From Saccharicrinis sp963663905 (GTDB lineage: Bacteria > Bacteroidota > Bacteroidia > Bacteroidales > Marinilabiliaceae), in contig OY760657.1 of assembly GCA_963663905.2 (NCBI GenBank), positions 4,712,001-4,776,000 on the forward strand: a stretch of 64,000 nucleotides of DNA. Reading direction: 5' to 3'. The position numbers were made by a program, and so were the translations under genes. This document shows positions 7,206 through 16,892 of this stretch, in pieces; positions within the stretch are counted from its first letter, which is position 1, and every line of letters begins with the position of its first letter. The notes under the pieces were generated by a model. It was not told the DNA's origin. It did no database searches and saw nothing but the letters and a program-made list of their open reading frames with translations.

Positions 7206-7505
7206 ATGCTAGGAAATTTCAACAACATAATAAATTCGAATCAACCAGTATTGGTTGATTTCTTTGCAGAATGGTGTGGTCCATGTAAAGTACAAGCTCC
7301 AATTCTTAAGGAAGTGGCTCAGGAATTCAGCGGAAAAGCAAAAATAATTAAAGTCGATGTGGATAAGAACCCTGAGATTGCAAATCGTTTTCAAATTCGA
7401 GGAGTTCCAACATTAGCTATTTTTAAAAATGGACAAACAGTATGGAAACAATCAGGCGTAATGGATAAAATAAACCTGACTCAAATACTAAATCAACATA
7501 TATAA
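7206..7505 (+). CDS. trxA: Thioredoxin
   Basis: A 99-residue cytoplasmic thioredoxin. The redox site is W23-C24-G-P-C27 in FAEWCGPCK, and the cis-proline is P68 in RGVPTL. It lacks a signal peptide or membrane anchor and has the usual single-domain length. It reduces protein disulfides using electrons from thioredoxin reductase, which is not in this window. It lies 81 bases upstream of a Lon protease on the same strand with no terminator between, so the two may be co-transcribed, which would fit a redox or proteotoxic stress role. The symbol is by family; genomes of this group often carry several thioredoxins. Confidence 0.92.
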   Translation: MLGNFNNIINSNQPVLVDFFAEWCGPCKVQAPILKEVAQEFSGKAKIIKVDVDKNPEIANRFQIRGVPTLAIFKNGQTVWKQSGVMDKINLTQILNQHI

Positions 7506-7586
7506 ACTTAAAATATCTATTTAAGACAACATATAACAAACTATTAAATAGTAATAGTATTAGAAACACTTCAAAAGTAACATATC

Positions 7587-9959
7587 ATGACTGACAATAG
7601 AATCCAAAATTCAGGGCTTGTTCTGGTTAGTGAGATATACCCTGATAATTTAATAGTTTTACCACTTGATAACCGTCCTGTTTTTCCGGGCTTAGCCTTG
7701 CCTTTTAGCTTTAGCTCAAAAGAATTGGTTAAAAGGATTAACCATGCCATAGAAAATGAAAATGGATTTATCGGTGTTTCATATATCAAAGAACCCGATC
7801 AAGAAACCTTTCTGGATTCGGAACTTTGTAAGACTGGAACCCTTTTAAAGATTCTGAAGGTTATTAATAAAACAGACGACTCAATTAATGTTTTCGCTCA
7901 AGCTGTAACCCGATTTCATTACATAAAAGAGGTTACTAAGGGTGATATAAAACACTGGCAGGTAAAATACGAATACGAAGAAAAGCAAGAGGTAACTGAT
8001 GAACTTAAGGCTTTTACCATGGCCATTATTAATTCTGTTAAAGAATTAATTAAAATAAACCCAATGTTTCAGGAGCAGATGCGTTTGGCTTTAAACCAGG
8101 TTGGTCTTGAGAAACCGGGATTACTAATGGATATGGTAGCTTCATTCTTATCATCTGAAGGAAAAAAATTACAGGAGATACTTGAAGCAGTTAATTTGTT
8201 TGATCGTAGCGAGAAATTACTGATACTTTTAAAAGAAGAATTAGAATTAAGTAAACTTCAACAGGATATACAAAAACAAATTGAAGATAAAATATCGCAA
8301 AATCAGCGAGAGTTCTTTTTAAAGGAACAGCTTAAGGTTATAAAAAAAGAACTGGGATTAGAAAAGGATGATAAGACAACAGAAATTGAAGCTATTGAAA
8401 ACAAAATAAAATCACTGGAATTATCGTCAGAGGCATCAAAAGTTATTCAGGAGGAATTAGATAAACTTAAAACACTTGAAACAGGCTCAGCTGAGTTTAA
8501 TGTAACCAGAACATATTTAAACTGGCTAACAGACCTTCCATGGGGCAAATATTCAGATGATAACATGGATATTAAAACCGCCAGAAAAATATTGGATGAA
8601 CAGCACTATGGCTTAAATGATGTAAAACAGCGTATTCTCGAATTCATCAGTACAATTGTAAAGAGAGGAAAAGTTTCCGGATCCATTATCTGTTTAGTAG
8701 GCCCTCCCGGAGTTGGCAAAACATCCATTGGAAAGTCTATTGCTGACGCCATGGGACGAGAATTTTATAGATTTTCTGTTGGAGGAATGCGTGACGAAGC
8801 CGAAATTAAGGGACATCGAAGAACATACATTGGGGCCATGCCAGGTAAACTGATTCAAAGTTTAAAACGAACTGGTGTAGCAAATCCTGTAATTATGCTT
8901 GATGAAATAGATAAAATTGGTGCCAGCTATCAGGGAGATCCTGCAGCTGCATTACTTGAAGTATTGGATCCAGAACAAAATTCAGAATTTCTGGATCATT
9001 ACATGGATGTACGTTTTGATCTTTCAAACATTCTTTTTGTTACAACTGCAAATCAACTTGACACTATTCCTCGTCCATTATTGGATCGTATGGAAATCAT
9101 TAAGCTTTCAGGATATATTCTTGAAGAAAAGGTTGAAATTGCAAAACGATATTTAATACCTAAACAAAGAAAAGAACATGGATTAAAAGCAAGTGAAATT
9201 AGCATTACAGATAGTGCACTTAAGAAAATTATTGATGGGTATGCAAGAGAAGCTGGTATCAGAGGGTTAGAGAATCACATCAAGAAGATAATGCGAAAAG
9301 CCACTTTATTTCAAGCAGAAGAAGGTGAAGGTAAACTAACTGTAACACCTAAAAACCTTTCTGATTACCTGGGACAAGCCATCTTTACAACAGAAGAATT
9401 GTATAAAAAATCAATTCCTGGTGTTACCTTAGGCTTGGCATGGACAGCAATGGGTGGAGCAACTTTATACATTGAAGCTACTGCTCTAGCATCCAGATCA
9501 GGAGGTTTAAAGCAAACTGGGCAGTTGGGAAGTGTAATGCAGGAATCATCAGAAATAGCTTACTCTTACATCCGTTCTATTTTATCAAAGGATAAAAAGT
9601 ATAAAGATTATTTTAATGAGCAATTAATACATTTACATGTACCAGCAGGAGCAACGCCTAAAGATGGTCCATCGGCAGGCATTACAATGGCTTTGGCCTT
9701 ATATTCATTAATCACTGGTAAAGCCATAAAAAAGGGATTAGCTATGACGGGTGAGTTAACGTTAACCGGTAAAGTATTACCAATTGGTGGAGTAAGAGAA
9801 AAAACAATTGCAGCTAGAAGAGTTAAAGTTCATGAATTAATCTTTCCTGCAGATAATAAAAAGGACTTTGATGAATTACCCGATTATATTAAGGAAGGTG
9901 TTACTGCACACTTTGTTGACTATTTTGATGATGTATTAAAAATTGCTTTTCAAAAATAA
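7587..9959 (+). CDS. lon: ATP-dependent Lon protease (LonA), first paralogue
   Basis: A 790-residue LonA protease. The N-terminal substrate-binding domain starts LIVLPLDNRPVFPG (about residues 25-220), followed by a helical region, then the AAA+ module with Walker A GPPGVGKTS and Walker B VIMLDEIDKIG. The C-terminal peptidase has the Ser in PKDGPSAGITMA and the Lys in GKVLPIGGVREKT. Both catalytic residues are present. It degrades misfolded and regulatory proteins in the cytoplasm. A second full LonA lies at 52159-54585; this one has a shorter N-terminus without the acidic leader. It follows thioredoxin and ends before a bidirectional terminator. Confidence 0.95.
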   Translation: MTDNRIQNSGLVLVSEIYPDNLIVLPLDNRPVFPGLALPFSFSSKELVKRINHAIENENGFIGVSYIKEPDQETFLDSELCKTGTLLKILKVINKTDDSINVFAQAVTRFHYIKEVTKGDIKHWQVKYEYEEKQEVTDELKAFTMAIINSVKELIKINPMFQEQMRLALNQVGLEKPGLLMDMVASFLSSEGKKLQEILEAVNLFDRSEKLLILLKEELELSKLQQDIQKQIEDKISQNQREFFLKEQLKVIKKELGLEKDDKTTEIEAIENKIKSLELSSEASKVIQEELDKLKTLETGSAEFNVTRTYLNWLTDLPWGKYSDDNMDIKTARKILDEQHYGLNDVKQRILEFISTIVKRGKVSGSIICLVGPPGVGKTSIGKSIADAMGREFYRFSVGGMRDEAEIKGHRRTYIGAMPGKLIQSLKRTGVANPVIMLDEIDKIGASYQGDPAAALLEVLDPEQNSEFLDHYMDVRFDLSNILFVTTANQLDTIPRPLLDRMEIIKLSGYILEEKVEIAKRYLIPKQRKEHGLKASEISITDSALKKIIDGYAREAGIRGLENHIKKIMRKATLFQAEEGEGKLTVTPKNLSDYLGQAIFTTEELYKKSIPGVTLGLAWTAMGGATLYIEATALASRSGGLKQTGQLGSVMQESSEIAYSYIRSILSKDKKYKDYFNEQLIHLHVPAGATPKDGPSAGITMALALYSLITGKAIKKGLAMTGELTLTGKVLPIGGVREKTIAARRVKVHELIFPADNKKDFDELPDYIKEGVTAHFVDYFDDVLKIAFQK

Positions 9960-10050
9960 ATTAGACTTTAAACTATTAGATAATAGACTAAATACTTTAA
10001 CAATCACAATGTTATATATCTAATAATTACAAGAATTCAACAAAAAAACA

Positions 10051-10083
10051 AAGCCCGAAATCTACAATTTAAATTTCGGGCTT
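10051..10083. terminator. Bidirectional terminator between lon and GH28
   Basis: AAGCCCGAAAT (10051-10061) pairs perfectly with ATTTCGGGCTT (10073-10083), with an A-rich run to the left. It lies between the convergent lon (+) and GH28 (-) genes. Confidence 0.85.
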
Positions 10084-10100
10084 TCTGTGTTAAATTAAAC

Positions 10101-11486
10101 CTAGTTTGCTCTATGAACTAATTCACCCATATTTAATGGTGCATTATCGCCAATTCTAATATCACAATCCCTAACCTGAACATCTGTAGCATTATCAATA
10201 TAAAAAGCTGATGTTTTAGCTTCTACCAAACCAACACCTTCACATGGTCTTCGGTCATATATTCCTCCTTCGTAATCAGTCACTCTATTTAATACCACAG
10301 AAACCCCATCGAATAATATATGATTGATTTTATCTTTTGATTCAGCACTAACATAAACTCCATTCTCCGAACGACATTGAATATTCCTGAATACAATATC
10401 GTTCACCTGGCCTACAAAGCCTTCGGTTGCACCTTTTGGGAATCGCCAACTGGCATCTTTATGATTAATATTAGCTCTGCGATAAGCTGTTACATAAATA
10501 GGCTCTGATTTCCCCCACCATACATCGCTAAAGAATTTACTTTCAACAATAATATTTGTAAAAAGCACATTCTGAACTACACCTTCATCCCTGTTCTGAA
10601 TACCAATTCCCCTGTTGCTTGCTAAAATAGTACAATTACTAACTGTTACATTTTGAATGGTATCCATATTTTCTGACCCAATTTTTAAAGCACACGATCG
10701 TGAACTCATCAAACAATTAGTAACAACAATATTTTCACAGTTGCCATACTCTTCAAACTCTCTTCTGTTTTTCAAACAAATACTATCATCACCACTTTGA
10801 ATATGGCAATCGCTAATTCTGATGTTTTTACTATGATCAAGATCAATTCCGTCACTATTTCTGATCTTTAAGCTGTTATCAATGGTAATTCCTGAAATAA
10901 CACCATCGTTACAACCAATTAAGTGAACTGTCCAATACGCAGAATGTCTGAAAGTAACATTCTCAATTCTTAAGTTATGCACATTTACCAACGTTAAAAC
11001 ATGCGGGCGAGGATCTTTAACATTAAAAGGCAATAACTCATACGAATCTTCTAATTCTTCACCCATGAATTTAATTCCGTTACCATCAATTACACCCAAT
11101 CCGGTGATCGAAACATCATGAAGATCTTTACCACCGATCCAGATTGTACCTTCACCTGGATTTTCTCTAAAAGCACTTTGAGTATAAACAGAAGTGTCAG
11201 GATTCGCTAATAAAGTAGCACCCCCTTCTACATTTAATTCCATTTTAGAAACTAAATCAAACGGTCCGGTTACAAACACTCCCTCATTAGGAACAATTAC
11301 CTTACCTCCTCCCGCTTGAGCACAGGCTTCTATAGCCTTTTTAATTGCAGGTCCATTATCTGTAACTCCATCAGCAACAGCACCAAAATCTACTATATTA
11401 AATACCTTATCTGTATTTTTATTTACCTGACAGCTCATCAACCACAAAACTGTGAGTGACAACAAAACTACTTTTAGATTTTTCAT
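10101..11486 (-). CDS. Glycoside hydrolase family 28 (polygalacturonase-like) lipoprotein
   Basis: A right-handed beta-helix enzyme of about 461 residues. The lipoprotein signal ends LWLMSC, so it is probably attached to the outer membrane or periplasm. GH28 hallmarks: NSDGIDLDHS, then SGDDSICLKN with the paired catalytic Asp residues; the usual GHG motif region reads CALKIGSEN, a divergent form. GH28 enzymes cleave alpha-galacturonide or related linkages in pectin-like glycans; the substrate here is not certain. I chose ATG 11486 because it gives a compact signal (MKNLKVVLL); ATGs at 11495 and 11510 are in frame. It lies 3' of the HTCS regulator at the far end of the polysaccharide-utilization region. 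Confidence 0.88.
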   Translation of the reverse strand: MKNLKVVLLSLTVLWLMSCQVNKNTDKVFNIVDFGAVADGVTDNGPAIKKAIEACAQAGGGKVIVPNEGVFVTGPFDLVSKMELNVEGGATLLANPDTSVYTQSAFRENPGEGTIWIGGKDLHDVSITGLGVIDGNGIKFMGEELEDSYELLPFNVKDPRPHVLTLVNVHNLRIENVTFRHSAYWTVHLIGCNDGVISGITIDNSLKIRNSDGIDLDHSKNIRISDCHIQSGDDSICLKNRREFEEYGNCENIVVTNCLMSSRSCALKIGSENMDTIQNVTVSNCTILASNRGIGIQNRDEGVVQNVLFTNIIVESKFFSDVWWGKSEPIYVTAYRRANINHKDASWRFPKGATEGFVGQVNDIVFRNIQCRSENGVYVSAESKDKINHILFDGVSVVLNRVTDYEGGIYDRRPCEGVGLVEAKTSAFYIDNATDVQVRDCDIRIGDNAPLNMGELVHRAN

Positions 11487-11588
11487 TCGATTCATATTTA
11501 TTAATATCATTATTTCAATTCTTTATATACTTGAATTTTTAATAAACCATCGTACCCTGTAACCTTGCAACCCTTTAACCATAGACTT

Positions 11589-14500
11589 TCACAATAAATT
11601 ACTAGGCGGAAAACCAAACTGCTTTTTAAAACAGCGACTGAAATAATATGGATCGTTGAAACCAACCATATCAGATACTTCAGACACATTATTCCTTTTA
11701 GATTTAAGTAATTGAACAGCCTTTTTTAACCTAATTGTTCTTACAAATTCATTAGGAGATAGATCAGTTAACTCTTTAACCCTTCGATAAAGTGTTGAGG
11801 AACTAATTCCCAATTCTGAACACAGAAAATTTCCGGCTAAATTGGTATCACTTATATTCTCTTCAATAATCTGAGTTAGTTTATTCATAAACTCCTCGTC
11901 AATAGGCGAGTGAGTCAACACATCAACATTACTCTCCACGTCTCCGGAGAACTTTTCTTTAAGGTCAATTCTGGCTTTTATAATATTTTCAACTCTTGTT
12001 TTCAGTAGAGAAGGATCAAAAGGCTTAGTTAGGTATCCATCAGCTCCAAGTTTATAACCTTTAATTTGATTTTCGCTATCAGACAGGGCAGTTAATAATA
12101 CAACTGGTATGTGACTAATTCTCTCATCATTTTTCAAAGTCTTGCAAAACTCAAAACCATCCATTACCGGCATCATTACATCAGCAATACAAATAATTGG
12201 CTTTACCTGACGGCAAATCTGCAATCCCTCTTCACCATTCTCAGCCTTATAAACCTTATAGTAATCAGAAAGATAATCAGCAATATAATCTCTCAATTCC
12301 TGATTATCTTCAATAACCAATACCTTCTCCTTTAGATCTGTGGAGTTAGAAATCTTTTTAGCTTCGGTAATTACAGGAGTAATTGACTCAGATGGTTTTA
12401 ATTCATAATCAAAGATCTCTTCATCATCATAAAATTCTTTATCAATAGGGATCTCAATTGTAAAAACACTTCCTTTTCCCGGAGTACTATAAAGCTTAAT
12501 ATCTGATTTATGAACCTTTATGAGTGAGTTCACCAATGACAAACCAATGCCACTACCTGTATTTTCACCTTTTGTGTCTTCGACCTGATAAAAACGCGTA
12601 AATATTTTCTTCTGACTTTCTTCCGGGATACCAATTCCATCATCACTTACCTCAATACTCAGTTTTCGCAATCCATTCTCTCCGGAAATTGCACCAATAA
12701 ATAAATCTACATTGCCATATTTATGTGTAAACTTTATTGCATTAGAAAGCAGGTTATATAATATCTTATCATACTTATCTGAATCAATCCATCCAATAAT
12801 CTCATCACTCTCACAGATAAAATGATAGTTAATTTTCTTTTCCTTTACCAAGCCATCAAAAGAATGAAAGATATTTTGGGAATAAAGCAATATATCTGTT
12901 TTAGACACCTTAAGCTCAAGCTCTCCATTTTGAGCTTTCCTGAAGTCAAGAAGCTGATTTACCAGATTATACAAACGATTTGAGTTTTGTAGAATCAATC
13001 CTATACGACTCTTCTGATAATCATTATTTAAACCTTCTTCTGCCAACTGTTTTGCAGGACCAATAATTAAAGATATCGGTGTTCTTAGTTCATGCGAGAT
13101 ATTGGTAAAAAAGCGAAGTTTTTCATGATTTAGTTTATCCTCTCTTTCGCGATGTACTTTTTCCATTACCAATTCTTGTTTTAACATCAGACTTTTTTTA
13201 AGTTGACGATAAACAAGATATATAGTAATTCCCAATAAACTCAATATTAAAACAATAGCTTTATATGTCAACCAAAAAGGAGGATTAATTTTGATTTTAT
13301 AAGAAGAAATTTCACTCCAATATCCACTACTATTAGCTGCCCGAATTTTAAAAGTATAATCCTTAGGATATAGGTTAGTATACTGAATATTAGTAGAATT
13401 ATTATCTACAACAACCCATTCCTCATCAAATCCCTCTAACATATACTCATACTTATTTAATCGAACATTTGCATATGAAGGAGATGAAAAGGACAATGAA
13501 AAATTCCGGTTTACATATTCCAGTTCCAGCTTATTTGAATAATTAATATCTTTCTCTAAAACAACCTGTCCTTTAATTGTATCGCCAGGAAGAACTGTTT
13601 TATTCAGAACTTTAACTTCACTAATAAAAGGAGGATCAGCTTTTAAATTATCCTTAAGGTCATTTATCGTGAAATAGATAATTTCATCTTTACCAGTAAT
13701 ATAAAACACAGAATTATTAAACAGTAAAAACCCTTTATTACTAAAGATATCTAGTCGGTTACCACTTCCAACATCATATGTATTTAAACTATTGTCAGCA
13801 GAATTAAAGCGGCCAACTTGCCCATTATTAAAGTTAAACCATAAAATACCATCTTTATCCTTAACAATATCCGTAATCCAGTTTTCTCTGAGTTCAGGAG
13901 GATTTTTAACCTGTATGAAGTCATCAATGTCTGGAGAATAATAGTTCAATCCCATCCTTGTTGAAACCCATATTCGATCAGAATTATCAATACAGACAGC
14001 CTTTGCACTATTATTTGTAAGACCTTCAATTTCTCCATCTTTTGAGATATACAATTTTGATTTTTTAAGATCCGAATCATAAGCTACAACACCGTTTTCA
14101 GTAGCAATCCATATTTTTCCTTTTTTAGATGATGTAATTTGATTAATCTCAATATTAGGATAAATAGTTTGAAGAGTAGAATCTACTTTTAAGGTTCTGG
14201 GATTTAATATTACAGCCCCACTACCATGTGCTCCTATTATAATATTACCATTTGCTAACTGATGAAAGGCAAATACAGGAACCGGCTTAAAACCAACATT
14301 TAAAACTTTTGATGTATTAGATATATAATTGTAAACCAATATTTTTCCAGACCATAATCCGCAATAAAATATCTTACCATCTGGTGAGTAAATACCAGAT
14401 ATATCTTTATGTGCCCTATCAATTATTTTAAACTTATTACCATCCCTTAAAAACAAACCACTATTATGAGTAGCAACAATTAATTTGTTATCATAGGTTT

Positions 14501-15623
14501 GACCGTAATCTGATATCCTTGGAATTTTACCATCTACAACCAATTCAAAAGTATTTATTGTTTTAAACTGATTTCGGAATGGATCATATTTATCTAAGCC
14601 ATTATCCGTTCCAATCCAGAGTAATCCGGAGTTATCAAAATAAAGAGCAGAAACTGCATTATCTACGAGCGAGGTTTTCTCTGACCTCTTTGAATAATAC
14701 CACTCAAATTTCCCTTTACTAATGTCTTCTAATCTATTACAAACAATAATACCACCAATGGTACCTAACCAATATTTTCCATCTGGCGCTTTGGTTATAC
14801 AAACAAAATATGGTCCTATTGTTTCTCTGAAAGTTGAATCATTAATAGACTGTAATTCAAATGTATCATCCTGTTTATTCCATTTAAAAAGGCCTTCTCT
14901 TGTTCCGATAAAAATATCAGATTTATCATCCTGAAAAATAAAGTATACATAAGGATTAATAATATTTAGATCTGGAACAGTCAATGTATAGGATTGAATA
15001 TTGCTGATTTCACCGTTTTCATTCATAGAAATTTTTGATATACCTCCTGTATCAAAACTTCCTACCCATATATGTCCGTTTATATCTTTAAATATGGATT
15101 TTATATAAACAAAACCATCCAGATTTACTTTTGTAAATTCTTTTGTATTCTGATCATAAATACATAACCCGCAATCTTTGGTTCCAATCCACAAACGCTT
15201 ATATTTATCAATATATATAGCTCGGATTTCAGAGTCAGGAATAGATTTTGGATTATTCTTATCATGAAGAAAGGTTGTAAATCTATGATATCTCAGATCA
15301 TATTGAGTCAATCCACCACGGGTACCAATCCACATTACATCAGAATCCTCATCTATCACCAATGCAGTGATATCATCATTTTTAATTCGGTTTTTAAGCT
15401 TACTACTGCTTAAATACGGAGAAAATTTCTGGCCATCAAAGCTGTTTAATCCTTTAAAAGTACCTAACCAAAGTAATCCTTGTTTATCTTGAACTATATG
15501 ACGAACAGAATTATGCGACAAACCGTTTTCTCTGCTATAATGCTCCAGCTTAATATCTTCGCCATAAACATAAGTAGACAGTAATAATGTTAGTAATAAA
15601 ATTATTCTTTCGTTCATCTTCAT
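11589..15623 (-). CDS. Hybrid two-component system sensor/regulator (HTCS) of the glycan locus
   Basis: A 1344-residue single-chain signalling protein. A signal peptide leads to a periplasmic two-bladed-propeller sensor (about residues 25-700, repeated LWIGT motifs), a Y_Y_Y domain (about 690-770) and one membrane span (near 785-805). Then come the kinase core with phospho-His in FTNISHELRTPISL, the ATPase (SDDGIGIP, GSGIGLSL), a receiver (about 1090-1205, Asp in ADVMMPVMDG) and an AraC-type DNA-binding domain (about 1245-1344, GFNDPYYFSRCFKKQFG). HTCS proteins bind glycan fragments in the periplasm and switch on the neighbouring susC/susD locus. This one sits inside the locus and is its likely activator. 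Confidence 0.95.
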   Translation of the reverse strand: MKMNERIILLLTLLLSTYVYGEDIKLEHYSRENGLSHNSVRHIVQDKQGLLWLGTFKGLNSFDGQKFSPYLSSSKLKNRIKNDDITALVIDEDSDVMWIGTRGGLTQYDLRYHRFTTFLHDKNNPKSIPDSEIRAIYIDKYKRLWIGTKDCGLCIYDQNTKEFTKVNLDGFVYIKSIFKDINGHIWVGSFDTGGISKISMNENGEISNIQSYTLTVPDLNIINPYVYFIFQDDKSDIFIGTREGLFKWNKQDDTFELQSINDSTFRETIGPYFVCITKAPDGKYWLGTIGGIIVCNRLEDISKGKFEWYYSKRSEKTSLVDNAVSALYFDNSGLLWIGTDNGLDKYDPFRNQFKTINTFELVVDGKIPRISDYGQTYDNKLIVATHNSGLFLRDGNKFKIIDRAHKDISGIYSPDGKIFYCGLWSGKILVYNYISNTSKVLNVGFKPVPVFAFHQLANGNIIIGAHGSGAVILNPRTLKVDSTLQTIYPNIEINQITSSKKGKIWIATENGVVAYDSDLKKSKLYISKDGEIEGLTNNSAKAVCIDNSDRIWVSTRMGLNYYSPDIDDFIQVKNPPELRENWITDIVKDKDGILWFNFNNGQVGRFNSADNSLNTYDVGSGNRLDIFSNKGFLLFNNSVFYITGKDEIIYFTINDLKDNLKADPPFISEVKVLNKTVLPGDTIKGQVVLEKDINYSNKLELEYVNRNFSLSFSSPSYANVRLNKYEYMLEGFDEEWVVVDNNSTNIQYTNLYPKDYTFKIRAANSSGYWSEISSYKIKINPPFWLTYKAIVLILSLLGITIYLVYRQLKKSLMLKQELVMEKVHREREDKLNHEKLRFFTNISHELRTPISLIIGPAKQLAEEGLNNDYQKSRIGLILQNSNRLYNLVNQLLDFRKAQNGELELKVSKTDILLYSQNIFHSFDGLVKEKKINYHFICESDEIIGWIDSDKYDKILYNLLSNAIKFTHKYGNVDLFIGAISGENGLRKLSIEVSDDGIGIPEESQKKIFTRFYQVEDTKGENTGSGIGLSLVNSLIKVHKSDIKLYSTPGKGSVFTIEIPIDKEFYDDEEIFDYELKPSESITPVITEAKKISNSTDLKEKVLVIEDNQELRDYIADYLSDYYKVYKAENGEEGLQICRQVKPIICIADVMMPVMDGFEFCKTLKNDERISHIPVVLLTALSDSENQIKGYKLGADGYLTKPFDPSLLKTRVENIIKARIDLKEKFSGDVESNVDVLTHSPIDEEFMNKLTQIIEENISDTNLAGNFLCSELGISSSTLYRRVKELTDLSPNEFVRTIRLKKAVQLLKSKRNNVSEVSDMVGFNDPYYFSRCFKKQFGFPPSNLL

Positions 15624-15749
15624 CTTTACCTGATTTTACTTCATATCTAACCTTAAAAGTATTGATTATAAAGTAAAGTCTGCTTATTTAAGAGTAATTA
15701 TCATGCTTCATATAAAAGCATACATGCTTAAGTTCAGACTTAGGTTCAC

Positions 15750-16891
15750 CTATATTTTGATATAAATTCGCTTTTTATGCAGTATGTAACCTAACAACCA
15801 ACAGATTAACATAAACACTACGGCTGTAAGCAAAGATCCAAACGCACCCGGAGCTATATTCTGAAATATCTTTTCACTTACCCATTCAAACGCATCTAAA
15901 CCATTACCAACCGGAATTAATCGAAGAATGACATAAAACAACTCTGAAAACAGATAAATAAACAGTGGATTCTTCCCAAAAACATCAAAAAAAGCAACAC
16001 CTGATTTTACTTTCTTTAATTCTATAAATAGATGAGTACAGCCATAATAGAAAGATCAAGCCCTACAGTATAAAGTACAAAAGGGCTTGTCCATAATTTT
16101 TTACTAATAGGGAAGATTAAATCCCACCATAATGCAAGTGAAGTCAAGGCAAAACCAAACATTAAAAGCTTTGCAATACCTTCAAAGGATTTTCCTTTCT
16201 TCTGAATAAAGATCCCGGCTATATATCCAAAAACAACATTAACAATTGCAGGCAGTGTACTGAGTATTCCTTCCGGATCAAAAGGGATACTGTCTTTTTT
16301 ATAAATATGTCCTAATCCTAAAATCGACAGATCAAACTTTGAAGCTGCATTTGTTGCCATTTCCAATTTAGCTCCAGGCTCTCCAAACACATAAAGTATT
16401 GCCCAGTATCCCAATAGCAGAAGTACTGATATTATTAATGCTGCTTTTTCTGATAAATAATAAAAGATAATGGAAGCAAAGAAATAGCAAAGCGCAATCC
16501 TTTGAAGTACACCCATTATGCGGGTTTCTGATATAGGTTTAAGCACCAATCCTCCACTTTCACCAATCTTAAAAAAAGGAAACCAATACATTAAATATCC
16601 CAGCAGAAAGATTATAATGGTACGTTTTATAATCTTAATCCAAACATCTGTAGCCGGAGCTTGTTTCATCTTTACCATAGAGAAACTCAATGAATTTCCT
16701 ACCGCAAACAAAAACGATGGAAACACTAAATCGGCCAGTGTAAATCCAAACCACTGAGCATGTATCAAATACCCATATATGTTAGCTCCCGTTCCGGGAG
16801 TGTTCACTATAATCATCAATGCTATAGTCAGCCCCCTAAACACATCCAACGAAAGAAAGCGTTCTGCTTTTTTTGTAACAACTTCTGCCAT
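15750..16891 (-). pseudogene. HGSNAT/YeiB-like membrane acetyltransferase, one-base frameshift
   Basis: A multi-pass membrane protein resembling heparan-alpha-glucosaminide N-acetyltransferase (DUF5009 family). The N-terminal 289 codons (16022-16891; ERFLSLDVFRGLTIALMI start) stop early at LIYL. The C-terminal part continues in another frame with IELKKVKSGVAFFDVFGKNP and on to 15750. Restoring one T in the TTT run at 16026-16028 joins both into a 380-residue protein of the expected length. Either the gene is freshly inactivated or there is a sequencing error; nothing suggests programmed slippage. It starts one base after the GH89 stop, so the two are translationally linked. In human lysosomes HGSNAT acetylates terminal GlcN and NAGLU (GH89) then removes it. 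Confidence 0.8.
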
Positions 16892-16892
16892 A

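Noticed and set aside
8917..9156. Frame inside the first lon gene
   Set aside because: Shadow of the AAA+ domain in another frame with Leu/Phe-rich, non-family sequence.
15750..15941. Independent small membrane protein
   Set aside because: It is the C-terminal part of the HGSNAT-like gene after the one-base frameshift.
15990..16040. Programmed frameshifting in the acetyltransferase gene
   Set aside because: The slip site would be only TTT with no slippery heptamer, stimulatory stem or Shine-Dalgarno; a simple deletion is simpler.
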